NCBI RefSeq assembly: GCF_000585395.1
Contig: NZ_KK073875.1
Location: 3,914,500 to 3,978,499 of the forward strand
Reading direction: 5' to 3'
DNA: 64,000 nt
Origin: Saccharibacillus sacchari DSM 19268
GTDB lineage: Bacteria; Bacillota; Bacilli; Paenibacillales; Paenibacillaceae
Below the pieces are notes generated by a model, which was not told the origin of the DNA, did not search any database, and saw nothing but the letters and a program-made list of their open reading frames with translations. Below are positions 24,246-33,123 of this stretch, one piece after another (the first letter of the stretch is position 1; the number at the start of each line of letters is the position of its first letter). Position numbers and translations under genes: made by a program.

Positions 24246-26693
24246 CTATTCTTTGTTTTTGACGGCCGAAACGCGAAGGTCGTCAAACATCTTCTCGCGC
24301 AAATTCGAGTTCTCCAGAATCTCGTTCCACGGTTCCTGCACACGGCTGAGCGCCTGCTCGATTCGTTCGACCAACGCCCGACGGTTATCTATATCGTTGA
24401 TTATCCGATCGGCAATCGATTGCAGGCCGACCCGCTCCACCCAATCCGACGTCCGTTCGAGGTATTTGCCGGTTTCCCGGTAATGTTGGATGAATGCCGC
24501 AACGATCTCCACTAATTCTTCATCCGTTCTTACCTTGACTAACAGTTCGGCCAGTCTGGCTTTGATTCCGCCGTTGCCGCCCACGTAGATTTCCCAGGCC
24601 CCTTCGTTGCCGACGATCCCGATATCTTTGGTAGCCGACTCGGCGCAGTTGCGCGGACAACCGTTGACCGCCATTTTGAATTTCGCGGGCATATCCAGCC
24701 GTTCGAACTTTTTCTCGAGCAGAATGCCCATGCCCATCGAATCTTTGGTGCCGAACCGGCAGAACTGGGAGCCTACGCAGGTTTTTACCGTTCGCAGCGC
24801 TTTCGCATAGGCATAACCGGACGGCATGTCGAGGTCTTTCCAGATATTCGGCAAATCTTCTTTTTTGATCCCGAGCAGATCGAGACGCTGGCCGCCTGTC
24901 ACTTTGACCATTTTGACATTGTATTTAACCGCGACATCCGCGATCAGGCGCAGGTCTTCAGGCGTGGTTACGCCGCCGTACATCCGCGGCACGACGCCGA
25001 AAGTACCGTCTTTCTGAATATTGGCATGCATTCGTTCGTTCACGAGACGCGAATCCCGCTCGTCCACATGTTCCTCCGGCCAGATCATCCCCAGATAATA
25101 GTTCAGGGCCGGACGACATTTGGAACAGCCTTCTTTATTACTCCACTCCAAGGCATAGCGCACTTCTTTCGAAGTGATCAGCCCCTTTTGCTTGATCTCG
25201 CTCACTACTTCGTCCCGACTGAGCGTCGTACAGGCGCAGATCGCTTCTTTTTTGGCAGCCGCCGAGTCATATTGATCGCCGAGCACATGTTGAAGAATCT
25301 GTTCGACAACGGGACGGCAGCCGCCGCAGGAACGGCAAGCGCTGGTTGTCGCTTTGATTTCCTCTACCGTGGTAAGTCCGTTTTCGGAGATGGCATCCAC
25401 GATTTTTTTTTTGCTTACGCCGTTGCAGCCGCATACGATCTCTTCGTCGGCCAATTCGGCCACCGTATTTGCGGTCTCCGGTGCTCCCTGTCCGACAATC
25501 GCCGTATGGATCGCTTCGGTCATTACCGTGCCTGTCCGAATCCATTGCTGCAGACGGGACATTTCGCGGCCGTCTCCGATCAGGATCCCGCCTACGATGC
25601 GACCGTTTCGCATCAGCACTTTTTTGTAAATACGCCGCCAATCGTCATGCATCCGCACGATCGACAAGTCTTCGGCATCCATGAACTCGCCGGCCGAAAA
25701 GACGTCGACCCCGGAAATTTTGAGCTGAGTGGACACGGTCGAGCCTTCGTACGGGTCGGTTTCAACGCCGCAAAGATGTTTGGCCAATACGGCCCCTTGT
25801 TCGAACAACGGCGCAACCAGACCGTACGATACGCCGCGGTGTTCGTTACACTCCCCGATCGCGTATACGTCCGGCACCGAAGTCCGCATATAATCATCGA
25901 CGAGGATCCCCCGGTTGACTTCGATGCCGCTCGCTTTGGCAAGCTCGATATTCGGCTTGATTCCTGCGGCCATTACTACAAACTCCGCCTCGAGCTCCGT
26001 TCCGTCCGTGAATCGGATCCCGCTTACTCGGTCTTCGCCAATGAACTCGGCTGTTTGTTTGCCCGTAGCGAATTTCAGACCCTGGCTTTCGAGTTCGGTC
26101 TGCAGCATACGTGCCGCCGTAGCGTCGAGCTGACGTTCCATCAGTTCTTTGAACAAGTGAACCACTGTTACGTCCATGCCTAGTTTCGACAATCCTTTGG
26201 CTGCTTCAAGCCCCAGCAGCCCTCCTCCGATCACTGCCGCTTTTTTGTACGCATCCGCAGTGTGCAGCATTTCTTCGCAATCCGAGATATCGCGGAATCC
26301 GATAATCCCCTCTTTGTCCGCTCCCGGGACAGGCAGCATAAAAGGTCTGGAACCTGTAGCGATAATAAGTCTGTCGTAAAAAACCTTTGCTCCGTTATCC
26401 GCTTCCACCGTTTTTTCGCGGGTATCGATTGCCGTGACATGGGTTCCCGTGTGCAGGTCGATGCCGTGCTCCCGGTACCACGCGTAATCGTTCAGAATAA
26501 TTTCTTCGATCGATTTGCTCTTTTCCAGCACATACGATAACTGAATACGATTATAATTCGGATAAGGCTCTCCGCCGAAAATGGTAATATGGTAACTGTT
26601 CGGCGCAAGCTTTAAGATATGTTCCACGGTGTTGATGCCGGCCATACCGTTTCCTACAATAACCAATCGCTTACGTTCCTGAATATTTTCCAT
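24246..26693 (-). CDS. nirB: NADH-dependent nitrite reductase large subunit
   Basis: Reduces nitrite to ammonium with NAD(P)H. Domain order in the 815-residue protein: N-terminal FAD domain (VIVGNGMAGINTVEH), NAD domain (GGGLLGLEAAKGL near 150), rubredoxin-reductase-like C-terminal part, two BFD-type [2Fe-2S] regions (CGCNGVSKKKI with CRSCGGC; CACTTLSRDE with GCSKC) and a sirohaem/[4Fe-4S] domain with KTCVGSQFC and NGCPRNC. Length and order fit NirB/NasD. Start ATG follows AAGGAGG. Operon nirB-nirD-hemD. No Fnr box was seen upstream, so control may be by nitrogen or other regulators. Confidence 0.95.
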   Translation of the reverse strand: MENIQERKRLVIVGNGMAGINTVEHILKLAPNSYHITIFGGEPYPNYNRIQLSYVLEKSKSIEEIILNDYAWYREHGIDLHTGTHVTAIDTREKTVEADNGAKVFYDRLIIATGSRPFMLPVPGADKEGIIGFRDISDCEEMLHTADAYKKAAVIGGGLLGLEAAKGLSKLGMDVTVVHLFKELMERQLDATAARMLQTELESQGLKFATGKQTAEFIGEDRVSGIRFTDGTELEAEFVVMAAGIKPNIELAKASGIEVNRGILVDDYMRTSVPDVYAIGECNEHRGVSYGLVAPLFEQGAVLAKHLCGVETDPYEGSTVSTQLKISGVDVFSAGEFMDAEDLSIVRMHDDWRRIYKKVLMRNGRIVGGILIGDGREMSRLQQWIRTGTVMTEAIHTAIVGQGAPETANTVAELADEEIVCGCNGVSKKKIVDAISENGLTTVEEIKATTSACRSCGGCRPVVEQILQHVLGDQYDSAAAKKEAICACTTLSRDEVVSEIKQKGLITSKEVRYALEWSNKEGCSKCRPALNYYLGMIWPEEHVDERDSRLVNERMHANIQKDGTFGVVPRMYGGVTTPEDLRLIADVAVKYNVKMVKVTGGQRLDLLGIKKEDLPNIWKDLDMPSGYAYAKALRTVKTCVGSQFCRFGTKDSMGMGILLEKKFERLDMPAKFKMAVNGCPRNCAESATKDIGIVGNEGAWEIYVGGNGGIKARLAELLVKVRTDEELVEIVAAFIQHYRETGKYLERTSDWVERVGLQSIADRIINDIDNRRALVERIEQALSRVQEPWNEILENSNLREKMFDDLRVSAVKNKE

Positions 26694-26912
26694 AGTGGCC
26701 CTCCTTTTTGGACAACAGATTGTTAATCCGTTAGCCTTCCATTATTCACTAACCAACATGTAGAACAAAAAAACTAATTTTACAATAAAAGATGATTTGG
26801 TTTTTAAAAGTTATATTAAGTTAACATAATAAAAAATATGTAAACATAAAGCTTGCTATCCTTTTCTTGCGCATGCGCTTACACGCGTAAGCACGATGCC
26901 CGGCAATCATAC
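26694..26912. promoter_or_regulatory. nirB upstream region with dif-like site d
   Basis: AT-rich 220-base leader and promoter region of nirB, with no ORF. It holds dif-like site d about 125-153 bases upstream of the nirB start. No TGTGA-type Fnr box or clear TnrA box was noted. Confidence 0.45.
26819..26846 (+). other. dif-like site d
   Basis: Left arm AGTTAACATAA (close to that of site b), centre TAAAAA, right arm ATATGTAAACA (one mismatch to the XerD-type arm at the first base). Confidence 0.5.
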
Positions 26913-26952
26913 AAAAAAAGCGAAGAGCCGCTGCTCTTCGCTTTTTTTGTAT
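26913..26952 (-). terminator. Terminator of the 3-hydroxyacyl-CoA dehydrogenase gene
   Basis: AAAAAAGCGAAGAGC / GCTCTTCGCTTTTTT hairpin, symmetrical T and A tracts, so it may work both ways. The stem and loop are almost the same as in terminators at 31583-31617 and 36136-36170. Confidence 0.9.
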
Positions 26953-26954
26953 GA

Positions 26955-27860
26955 TTAACCTTTCAAAAACCCTGGCTCCCGATAACTCGGATTCGGATAC
27001 GTATAGAACCCTTCTCCCGTCGCTTTACCGAGCTTTCCTTTGTCGATATACTCCGTTTTCAACAGCTCGGCTACCGCTTGATAATCGGCATCTCCGGTTT
27101 GATCCGCTCTTGTTTTGGCTACGTGATAAGCGGTATTGATGCCGACGATATCCAGCATGCCGAACGGCCCGACCGGAGCGCCGGTGCCGACCATCCAAGT
27201 TTTGTCGATCGTTTCAATATCGGCGACGCCTGTCACGAGCAGCTTCTGCGCCGAACTAAGCAGCGGAACAAGCAGCGAATTGACGATATAGCCGGGCTGT
27301 TCTTTTTGTATCGGCAGAGCGACCATCCCTATTTCTTTGGCGAAATTCACGACGTCGTTGAAGACCTGCTCGTCCGTGCCCGAATGTCTCATGACTTCGC
27401 CCGTGTTGTTTTTCCAAATCTCGTTCGCGAAGTGCAAGGCCAAAAATTTGTCCGGCCGTCCGGTCGCGTCCACGAATTGGCTCGGCAGTAGCGTGGACGA
27501 ATTGGTTGCGAAAATCGTATGCGCCGGAGCGACTTTCGCCAACTTTTCGTAAAACTCGATCTTGATCGGCACGGATTCCGGTACCGATTCGATCACCAGG
27601 TCGGCGTTGGCCGCAGCTGCAGCAAGATCGCTTTGGAACGTCAAACGTCCCCAAGCCGCTTCCAACTCTTCATTCGAAGTACCTAGATCCGCCGCGTATC
27701 GCGGTTTAAGCTTTTCGATTCTGTCTTTAGCCTTTTCCAACGCTTCGTCATTGATGTCATATACCGTTACCTCGAATCTGTGAAGGGCGGTTTGAAAAGC
27801 GATCTGACTGCCCAATACGCCGCTGCCTGCGATCAAAATATTCGTGTAGCTCATTTTCAA
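26955..27860 (-). CDS. 3-hydroxyacyl-CoA dehydrogenase family protein
   Basis: A 301-residue protein with an N-terminal Rossmann fold (LIAGSGVLGSQIAF, then DINDEA) and a C-terminal helical domain (PGYIVNSLLVPLL, GTGAPVGPFGMLDIVGI). ATNSSTLLPSQ and the catalytic HFANEIW around residue 143 follow the family, although the usual HFFNP motif reads HFANEIW. Such short forms reduce 3-oxoacyl-CoA or act on gulonate or hydroxybutyryl substrates. The start may be TTG 27860 or ATG 27854. Single gene. Confidence 0.85.
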   Translation of the reverse strand: MKMSYTNILIAGSGVLGSQIAFQTALHRFEVTVYDINDEALEKAKDRIEKLKPRYAADLGTSNEELEAAWGRLTFQSDLAAAAANADLVIESVPESVPIKIEFYEKLAKVAPAHTIFATNSSTLLPSQFVDATGRPDKFLALHFANEIWKNNTGEVMRHSGTDEQVFNDVVNFAKEIGMVALPIQKEQPGYIVNSLLVPLLSSAQKLLVTGVADIETIDKTWMVGTGAPVGPFGMLDIVGINTAYHVAKTRADQTGDADYQAVAELLKTEYIDKGKLGKATGEGFYTYPNPSYREPGFLKG

Positions 27861-27959
27861 ACATTCCTTTCGATTTTGATCTCATATATAAATATATTCA
27901 TATCCCTTGTCTTTATCTTAATCCTTATTTAAATTTTAAGCAACTTAATTTCTAGCTAT

Positions 27960-29456
27960 TTATGCACTTTGCATGATGCAGATGACGTGATCGAAGTTCG
28001 ATTGGCGAAGATCGGCATCTCTGATCCAAAAGTAAATCCGTCCCGTATCGCCCCAATCGGAGTCAGGCGCATCGTCGGAATCGATCTGAAGCAGCAGTCT
28101 CCATTCCAAAGCCTCGCGCGCAAATTTCGCCTTCTCGTCGTCGCTGAGACCGGTATCAAAGGTGCTCCATTTCAACATTCTCGCACAATGATTTTGCATA
28201 TCGCCTTGAATTTGGTCGGGATGCCCCATCAACCTATGCAAAGGCGAATGATACATTTGCGGTTCGCTTAAGTTTCCGCAGAAGGTATTCCAATAACGCT
28301 CATACTTGACGCGATCGAAGTCCCATCCGAGGCCCAATTCTTCGAGATAAGCCGATTCCGATTCGGGTACGCATAGATCCGGAACGAACGCGATTGACGC
28401 CGGAGACAAAACGACTTTGGGGTCTGCTTGCATCAGCGATTCCGGTATATCGAGACGCTTCAATTCATCGAATGCATAGGAAGGCGTATAGATCACTTTG
28501 CAAGTCGTCGGATCGCCGTCAAATGCATAATCGTCATACATGGCCGCAGAAGCGTAGAAAAAAGAAAGCAGGCCGTTCGCGGGCAGCGAAAGCGCATGGT
28601 CTTGCGGCAGTTCGGTCAGATTGATTTGCGCTATAAAAGTATAAGGGCAATCGTCCCACTCCGGCCACGATATCCCTTCAGGAAGATCGGCTCCTCCGCC
28701 TACCCGACTCGTCCCTGTAACAATATCCGCATCCTTGATCGCTTGAAGTTCCATCTTCAATGAAGGAAACAGCAGCTTGCCGATCTCCGTTCGATATTCT
28801 TCTAATCCTGCGTCTGCCAGCTTTTGCAGGATGAACTCGGGATTCAGACGCTGTTCGGGAGTCGGTTGTTCATAAACGTAAAAGCCGTCGTCCTCGATTT
28901 TGAGCAGCGATTCCGGGCGTTCTGAAGCAAATTCCAGCAGCTTGATTGCAGGTTCGCGTTCTTCGTAACGATTGCTGTGCGGCAGCACGATCGCTTTAAC
29001 CAATCCAAGTCCGGAGAGATCTTGCTCGGGCGTGCTTTCCGTGCCTGCGCCTAAAAATCGGGCATGTTCGATCGTGGTTCCGAGTACGGCTGCTCCGGCG
29101 CTATGCCCGATCAGAAGATGTCCCTGATGATGCAGCTGCCGCAGTATGCGATCCGCTCCCGACTCCTTCAACTCCGCGAGGATCGCAAAAGGATCGCCGC
29201 CGTTCAGGTAAATGATCGGATAGTCTTTCAACCGCTCTGCCGGCACATGCGCCAGATCGAAAAAGTCGACTTCGAACTCCAACCCTTCCAATAATTCTCG
29301 CGTTCGAAAAGCATGATGGTTGCCGGCCGCATGTTCCGGAGCCGTTTTTGCCATAATCGCCGCTTTGCGTTCCAGATTCGTTTGCTCGACGATTTCGATC
29401 AACCGCTTTTGAGCTTCCGGAAGGTATAGGCCGCTGGAATTGAGCAAGATTTGCAT
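27960..29456 (-). CDS. Fusion of a peptidase E/GATase1-like domain and a DUF1963 domain
   Basis: A 498-residue protein. Residues 1-210 look like peptidase E (S51) or a related class I amidotransferase-like fold: YLNGGDPFAIL, GHLLIGHSAGAAVLG (Ser119 as nucleophile), VLPHSNRYEER. Residues 225-498 look like DUF1963 (YwqG type): SRVGGGADLPEGISWPEWDDCPYTFIAQINL in parts, GLLSFFY, a middle with GWDFDRVKYERYW, HRLMGHPDQIQGD, WRLLLQIDSDD and GDTGRIYFWIRDADL. The chosen ATG 29456 has AGAGGAG. It is 61 bases after the APH-like gene. Role unknown. Confidence 0.75.
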   Translation of the reverse strand: MQILLNSSGLYLPEAQKRLIEIVEQTNLERKAAIMAKTAPEHAAGNHHAFRTRELLEGLEFEVDFFDLAHVPAERLKDYPIIYLNGGDPFAILAELKESGADRILRQLHHQGHLLIGHSAGAAVLGTTIEHARFLGAGTESTPEQDLSGLGLVKAIVLPHSNRYEEREPAIKLLEFASERPESLLKIEDDGFYVYEQPTPEQRLNPEFILQKLADAGLEEYRTEIGKLLFPSLKMELQAIKDADIVTGTSRVGGGADLPEGISWPEWDDCPYTFIAQINLTELPQDHALSLPANGLLSFFYASAAMYDDYAFDGDPTTCKVIYTPSYAFDELKRLDIPESLMQADPKVVLSPASIAFVPDLCVPESESAYLEELGLGWDFDRVKYERYWNTFCGNLSEPQMYHSPLHRLMGHPDQIQGDMQNHCARMLKWSTFDTGLSDDEKAKFAREALEWRLLLQIDSDDAPDSDWGDTGRIYFWIRDADLRQSNFDHVICIMQSA

Positions 29457-29470
29457 AATAAACTCCTCTA

Positions 29471-29498
29471 GTTTTACATAATTATAATTACGTATCAT
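29471..29498 (-). other. dif-like site e (inverted)
   Basis: On the minus strand: left arm ATGATACGTAA, centre TTATAA, right arm TTATGTAAAAC. It is the only one of six sites on the minus strand. It lies just upstream of the ribosome site of the peptidase E/DUF1963 fusion. Confidence 0.45.
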
Positions 29499-29516
29499 TT
29501 TAATGCATTTGTATCT

Positions 29517-30485
29517 TTACTTTACCTGAGCAAAAGCACGTCCGGCGATATCGGCAAACTGCGCCACATCGCCGGGACTGCAATCGATCGCCCAGCGCAG
29601 CTTGTCGAACGAACGCAAAACGAACAGCTTTTTCGTCTCCTCGAGGACGGAAACCGGAAGTCCGTAACCTTTCAAAAAAGCCGAAATTTCGTCGTCGCCG
29701 GGTCTTCCTTCGATCATTTGAATCAGCATAAGCTGCATCAGGTCCACATGAGGAACCGGGCCGACTTCCGCGCTGCCCCAATCGATCAGTACGATATGCG
29801 GAGACGTGGTACCCGGCACGTCGCTTACTAAGATATTTTTCAACGACAAGTCGCCGTGGTTCAATCCGAAATGCCATTCTTGGCCCGCCAAACTTTCGAA
29901 AAGCTCGCGTGCCTGCCGGGATTGAGCCGATGTAATCACGCCTAACTCCAACAGCCGGTCTTCATCGTTCAAGCTTTCGATATTGTAGCGCAGATAACCG
30001 TTCCAGCTCCCGTCCGAGCCCGGATGCGGCGGGGAAAAGAACGTTCCGCGTTGCGGATCCGACAGGTTCTCGCCGTATCCTCTCACCGGAATGCGATGAA
30101 GACGCGCCGCGTATTGGCCGATAACGGACCATAACAAAGCAGGATCAGCCGAGTGATCGAGCCCGTTTACGCCGTTTTCAAAACTCTGAATCATATAAGG
30201 AATTTCGTCGCATCGTCCCAGTTCCAGCACTTCCGGTCCCGGAATTCCGGCAAGCCGAGCTTGTTCCATGCACCACGTTTCCTTCAAGTAAATATCGCTC
30301 GCGCGCGAATCTTCGGTGTTCATGCGGATCACGATCCGACGTCCTGACGTTTCCGCGATCCAGACTTCGTTAACGAAGCCTTTGCCGAGGATCGGAGAAA
30401 CTGAGACGTCAGGAGCGGTAGCGCTTTCTTTTTTGAAAAAAGCTTCCGCGATCCGGATCGCAAGCTGTTTCGTTTGTCCGCTCAT
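29517..30485 (-). CDS. Aminoglycoside phosphotransferase (APH)-family kinase
   Basis: A 322-residue small-molecule kinase with the APH fold: GFVNEVWIAETSGRRIVIRM (nucleotide loop and Lys), WHFGLNHGDLSLKNILV with catalytic Asp and Asn, and VLIDWGSAE as the DFG equivalent. All catalytic residues are present. In Bacillales most such chromosomal genes are of unknown substrate and need not confer resistance. Its start overlaps the last 4 bases of the upstream gene, so the two are translationally coupled. Confidence 0.82.
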   Translation of the reverse strand: MSGQTKQLAIRIAEAFFKKESATAPDVSVSPILGKGFVNEVWIAETSGRRIVIRMNTEDSRASDIYLKETWCMEQARLAGIPGPEVLELGRCDEIPYMIQSFENGVNGLDHSADPALLWSVIGQYAARLHRIPVRGYGENLSDPQRGTFFSPPHPGSDGSWNGYLRYNIESLNDEDRLLELGVITSAQSRQARELFESLAGQEWHFGLNHGDLSLKNILVSDVPGTTSPHIVLIDWGSAEVGPVPHVDLMQLMLIQMIEGRPGDDEISAFLKGYGLPVSVLEETKKLFVLRSFDKLRWAIDCSPGDVAQFADIAGRAFAQVK

Positions 30486-31450
30486 GGGCTGCTGTCTCCT
30501 TCTTTTCCGGTTTCCTTCAATTCCATGTTCAAGACGTCCAGCAGCGAGTAAAAAAAGATCATGGAACGCAGCGGAGTCGCGGAATCCTTATGCCTGTCCA
30601 GGAATTCGTCTTTGAACAGAAACGCTTTTCTATGCCAGTTCCGATCGTACATTCCGCCGAACAGGCCGAAAAAGGCATTGGACAGCATAGATGCGAAAAT
30701 AACGAGGCGCAAGTCTCGGCTTTGCCGGCTTCGCGCTCCTTTAACCACCGCATATTCGCTTGCCCATAGTTCTGCCAAGGACATCATCGTCATCTCCGGC
30801 GCGCCAGGCCTTACTTCAAAATACTGCCCCCTCTTGCTTTCGGCGATCTCTTTCAACTCCGCAATCGTCAAAAGATGTCGATTGCCTTGGCTTAAATCTC
30901 TGCGCATTTTATCTCGAATGGCCGGTAACGAAAAATGGGGAGGATCATACCAATCTTCGGTCATCCCCCAAAATTCCGTATCGATCTCTTGCCGAGCCGA
31001 GCGGGGATCGACTTCGACTTCGCTTCCTTCGTTCGTCTCCGCTTCCCGTCGCTGCTGTTCCGTCAACTCGATCTCTTTGTACACGAAAGTTTTTTTCTTG
31101 GACGGATTCATCCGCTCGACGTAATCATCCCACATTTCCGCTTCGTCTAACACGGTCAAGCGCTTGAAATGCGGCTTGACCGCATACAGCAGCTCGACGA
31201 TCCGTCCGTGAATCTCATCCGGCGCGAAAGCGGTCTTGGTAAAACCGTCCATGCGCAGTTTGCCGTCAAATACAAAACCCAGGCTTTCCGATTCCGGATG
31301 CGGATCTGCCCAAACCCCAATTTTGCGAGCCTCATCTATCTCTTCGTAAGGCCAGCCCTGCTCCGCGCAAAAGACTTTCACCTTCTCGATCAGCGCTTCA
31401 CGGTCTTCGATCGACTTTAAAGTTCCTTTATAAAAAATCGTCACGCCCAT
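30482..31450 (-). CDS. Hypothetical protein (322 aa)
   Basis: Start ATG 31450 after AGAGGAGG. A soluble protein beginning MGVTIFYKGTLKS, with an acidic charged middle (YKEIELTEQQRREAE in parts) and a C-terminal helical part with FGLFGGMYDRNWHRKAFL and FYSLLDVLNMEL. No family recognised, and no catalytic motif. Overlaps the APH-family gene by 4 bases, which suggests a joint function. Confidence 0.6.
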   Translation of the reverse strand: MGVTIFYKGTLKSIEDREALIEKVKVFCAEQGWPYEEIDEARKIGVWADPHPESESLGFVFDGKLRMDGFTKTAFAPDEIHGRIVELLYAVKPHFKRLTVLDEAEMWDDYVERMNPSKKKTFVYKEIELTEQQRREAETNEGSEVEVDPRSARQEIDTEFWGMTEDWYDPPHFSLPAIRDKMRRDLSQGNRHLLTIAELKEIAESKRGQYFEVRPGAPEMTMMSLAELWASEYAVVKGARSRQSRDLRLVIFASMLSNAFFGLFGGMYDRNWHRKAFLFKDEFLDRHKDSATPLRSMIFFYSLLDVLNMELKETGKEGDSSP

Positions 31451-31582
31451 CCGTTCGATCCTCCTCTGAATCCTGTATCAGTATTCGGCTGCCGCTTTGC
31501 CAATTGTCCGATCCCTCTTCCAATAATACCCGATTCTCAGCCGTCTTTTCTTACAAACGCATTCTACACTCTGTTTATCACG

Positions 31583-31617
31583 CGAAAAAAAGCGAAGAGC
31601 CGCAGCTCTCCGCTTTG
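31583..31617 (-). terminator. Terminator of the sugar ABC operon
   Basis: AAAGCG(G/A)AGAGC / GCTCT(T/C)CGCTTT hairpin, followed on the minus strand by seven T. Located after the binding-protein gene. Confidence 0.85.
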
Positions 31618-31651
31618 CTTGACTAATCGGCTTATCCTATAAATCGTTCCG

Positions 31652-33064
31652 CTACTTTTGGCTGCCGATCCATTCCGTCGCTTCTTTTTGTGCCTGATCC
31701 AGAGCCTCTTGCGAAGAAGCCGAATCCAGCAGCACTTTCTCTACGTTTTCGGACAAAATATAGCGGGGCTGCCCGGAACGATACGGATAGCGAGGTGCCC
31801 ACAACCGGCCCATCGCTTCAAGAACAACGCTCATTTGCGGGATTTCTTTGACGCTGGCCCATTCCGTGGAAGATTTCACGACCGGCGTGCTTTCGATTCT
31901 GTAGTTGTCCCACATAAACTGCTGATAGAAGTCGCTTGAACTGAATTTCAACCATTCCCAAGCCAGATCTTTCTGCGTGCTGGACTTGCCGATCGCAAAC
32001 GGACTGCCTGCAAACATTCCGCCCATCTTCTTTTCCGGATTGATGAACAGCAGCGCCGCATCAAAACGATCCTGCGTGCCGTTGGTCCGAATGTCCGTTA
32101 CGAACCCCGGAGCCGAACGCAGATTGATCGCCACATCGTTGTCCGCCGTCAAGAACTTTTCCGCCCCTTGTCCAGCCATAACGCCTTCGGGTGCATATTC
32201 TTTTGCCTTTTTCAACAGATCCAGCGACTCGGCCATGGTTGGCGTATTAAATTCCAGCTCCATGTCTTTCCAAAGGAACCCCGTGCCCCATTTGCCGCCT
32301 TTGGATTCGTTAATGTTCATGACGGTATCTGCGGCATCCGATTTGTTAAAGGTCAGACCGTAGTTCTGTTCCCCGGTTTTCGGGTTGGTTCCTGTCATCT
32401 GCTCGGCTTTTTCCAAAATTTCTTCGATGGTCGGCTCTTTGGACAGATAAGACACGCCCCAATCGTCAAAGAGCTGCTTATCGTAAGTAATGACGCGGGT
32501 ATCCCCGATGAACGGCAATCCGTAGATTTGAAGATCCGCATCCTCGGGCCCCATCGCTTTCCAGCCGTCGACTTGACCGTCAAAATACTGATTCAGGTCG
32601 AAGCTGTCCCGGTCAATGTAAGACTGGAGCGGCTCCAACAAGCCTTGTTCCGCAAAAGTCGCGATTCCCGGAAGCTGGTACACGTCCGCCGCGTTGGACT
32701 GCAGCATCGTTTGCGTCTTTTCATTGTAGCTGTCCCAGCCCATCAGAACAAAATTAACTTCCGTGCCCGGATACATCTTTTCGAATTCTTCTTTTAACAC
32801 ATACACGCCTTTGGTTTTTGCGCCCGTCTTCGGATCGGTCTTGTCTTGTTCCACGAAACCGCCGATCAATTGAACGTTCAGTTTACCGGATAGACCTGTC
32901 GTCTCGGCCGGTGCGGCGGATGCCGTAGCTTCTCCCGACGCATTTGCAGGTTGGCTTGCGCTTGTTGCGCTCGATGATGAATTGCCGCCGCTGCAAGCAC
33001 TCAACAGCGTACTGATCAGCAGCAGACTTGTTAATCCCCAGGCACTCTTTTTCGGTTGCATCAT
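31652..33064 (-). CDS. ABC sugar-binding lipoprotein (family 1)
   Basis: A 470-residue lipoprotein with lipobox LSAC and a Ser/Ala-rich linker. The mature part reads as a family 1 extracellular binding protein: LNVQLIGGF, AYEEFEKMYPGT-type helix (LKEEFEKMYPGTEVNF), YQLPGIATFAEQGLLEPL, GLPFIGDTRVITYDKQLF and FAGSPFAIGKSSTQKDLAWEWLKF in parts. It would capture an oligosaccharide for the two upstream permeases. No ATPase gene is in the operon, so a shared MsmK/MalK-type ATPase is presumed. The first ATG pair is at 33064/33061. Confidence 0.9.
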   Translation of the reverse strand: MMQPKKSAWGLTSLLLISTLLSACSGGNSSSSATSASQPANASGEATASAAPAETTGLSGKLNVQLIGGFVEQDKTDPKTGAKTKGVYVLKEEFEKMYPGTEVNFVLMGWDSYNEKTQTMLQSNAADVYQLPGIATFAEQGLLEPLQSYIDRDSFDLNQYFDGQVDGWKAMGPEDADLQIYGLPFIGDTRVITYDKQLFDDWGVSYLSKEPTIEEILEKAEQMTGTNPKTGEQNYGLTFNKSDAADTVMNINESKGGKWGTGFLWKDMELEFNTPTMAESLDLLKKAKEYAPEGVMAGQGAEKFLTADNDVAINLRSAPGFVTDIRTNGTQDRFDAALLFINPEKKMGGMFAGSPFAIGKSSTQKDLAWEWLKFSSSDFYQQFMWDNYRIESTPVVKSSTEWASVKEIPQMSVVLEAMGRLWAPRYPYRSGQPRYILSENVEKVLLDSASSQEALDQAQKEATEWIGSQK

Positions 33065-33123
33065 TAGAACCTCCTATGTATGGTTGATGACGGATCACGG
33101 GATCAAGACGATACTTCGGCCGG

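Noticed and set aside
30482..31450. Toxin-antitoxin reading of the overlap between the APH-like gene and its neighbour
   Set aside because: Both proteins are over 300 residues and show no toxin or antitoxin motif.
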